From NCBI GenBank assembly GCA_029212745.1, contig JARGOL010000001.1, positions 105,948 to 169,947 of the forward strand: a DNA stretch of 64,000 nt, in the 5' to 3' direction. Of this stretch, positions 63,792-64,000 are shown piece by piece; position 1 is the stretch's first letter, and every line of letters starts with the position of its first letter. Source of the DNA: Alcanivoracaceae bacterium. GTDB lineage: Bacteria; Pseudomonadota; Gammaproteobacteria; Pseudomonadales; Alcanivoracaceae. The notes under the pieces were generated by a model. That model did not search any database and was not told where the DNA came from. It saw only the letters and a program-made list of their open reading frames with translations. Made by a program: the position numbers and the translations under genes.

Positions 63792-64000
63792 TCAGTCGTC
63801 GGCAGCGATCATGATGTCCGCCACCCAGCGTTTCCAGTCGATGATGTCGGTCTGCAGGGACTCCTGCAGGACGAACCCGACCTCCCAGTAACCACCGTCA
63901 CAGGGCGCTTGCCAACGCACCTCAGCCACCAGGTGAAGGGGGGCTGATGTGCCGGCAAACTGCACCGCCAGCCGCATCAGGGCGCCGGCGTCCAGCTCCC
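63792..64000 (-). CDS. PilZ-domain protein, C-terminal part, cut by the window end
   Basis: The frame is open to the window edge and ends here, two bases or so from the convergent egtD stop. The visible part reads like the second half of a PilZ domain: a strand LMRLAVQFAG, then LHLVAEVRW and GYWEVGFVLQES. PilZ domains bind cyclic di-GMP; the diagnostic RxxxR and (D/N)xSxxG motifs would lie beyond the window, so the assignment is provisional. An in-frame ATG at 63977 is internal to the domain and unlikely to be the start. Confidence 0.6.
   Translation of the reverse strand, partial: ELDAGALMRLAVQFAGTSAPLHLVAEVRWQAPCDGGYWEVGFVLQESLQTDIIDWKRWVADIMIAADD

Overview
The window is a GC-rich, densely coded chromosomal segment with about 58 protein genes and no rRNA, tRNA, insertion sequence, prophage or CRISPR array that I could see. 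The gene set points to a free-living, probably marine, hydrocarbon- and lipid-using gammaproteobacterium of the Alcanivorax/Marinobacter type. The pointers are an AlkB alkane hydroxylase with an AraC-type regulator, a wax ester synthase/DGAT, a secreted lipase with its foldase, an NhaD antiporter, a delta-class carbonic anhydrase and an UndA-like diiron enzyme. The assignment is inferred from gene content and protein resemblance only.

Layout. 0-10 kb: a lipoprotein made of two homologous halves, a HAD hydrolase, the glutathione-dependent formaldehyde pair (FghA, class III ADH), a DUF2058 protein, a secreted delta carbonic anhydrase and a large di-haem lipoprotein. 10-17 kb: an AraC regulator, then a four-gene operon (circularly permuted ATP-grasp, alpha-E, transglutaminase, Anbu proteasome homologue) behind a strong sigma-54-like promoter, then two tandem secreted proteins with trimeric-adhesin-like head/neck motifs. 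17-32 kb: glyoxalase-family protein, MpaB/Lcp-type oxygenase, TrmY, HAD phosphatase with RsuA, nitronate monooxygenase, two SDR enzymes, LipA-Lif, NhaD and a BaiN/YhiN flavoprotein. 32-39 kb: a signalling block with an HDOD histidine kinase, a REC-PAS-GGDEF-EAL regulator, dodecin and a membrane diguanylate cyclase cotranscribed with an UndA-like enzyme. 39-48 kb (minus strand): a guanidine assimilation operon of ABC permease and ATPase, two DUF1989 carboxyguanidine deiminase subunits, urea/guanidine carboxylase and allophanate hydrolase. 48-64 kb: YadGH-type ABC exporter, thioesterase, wax ester synthase, a 7TM diguanylate cyclase, CysH, an AGCS symporter, AlkB and its regulator, EgtB-EgtD for ergothioneine, and the end of a PilZ protein.

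The most notable points are regulatory. The guanidine operon has a clear guanidine-I (ykkC) riboswitch. Upstream of it lie NtrC-like dyads, an IHF-like site and a sigma-54-like element in the classical order, which suggests double control by nitrogen limitation and by the substrate. The Anbu operon has a better sigma-54 match with an NtrC-like site about 95 bp upstream. Together these suggest a nitrogen-stress link between guanidine use and the enigmatic ATP-grasp/alpha-E/transglutaminase/Anbu system. The guanidine operon also lacks the solute-binding protein its ABC transporter would need.
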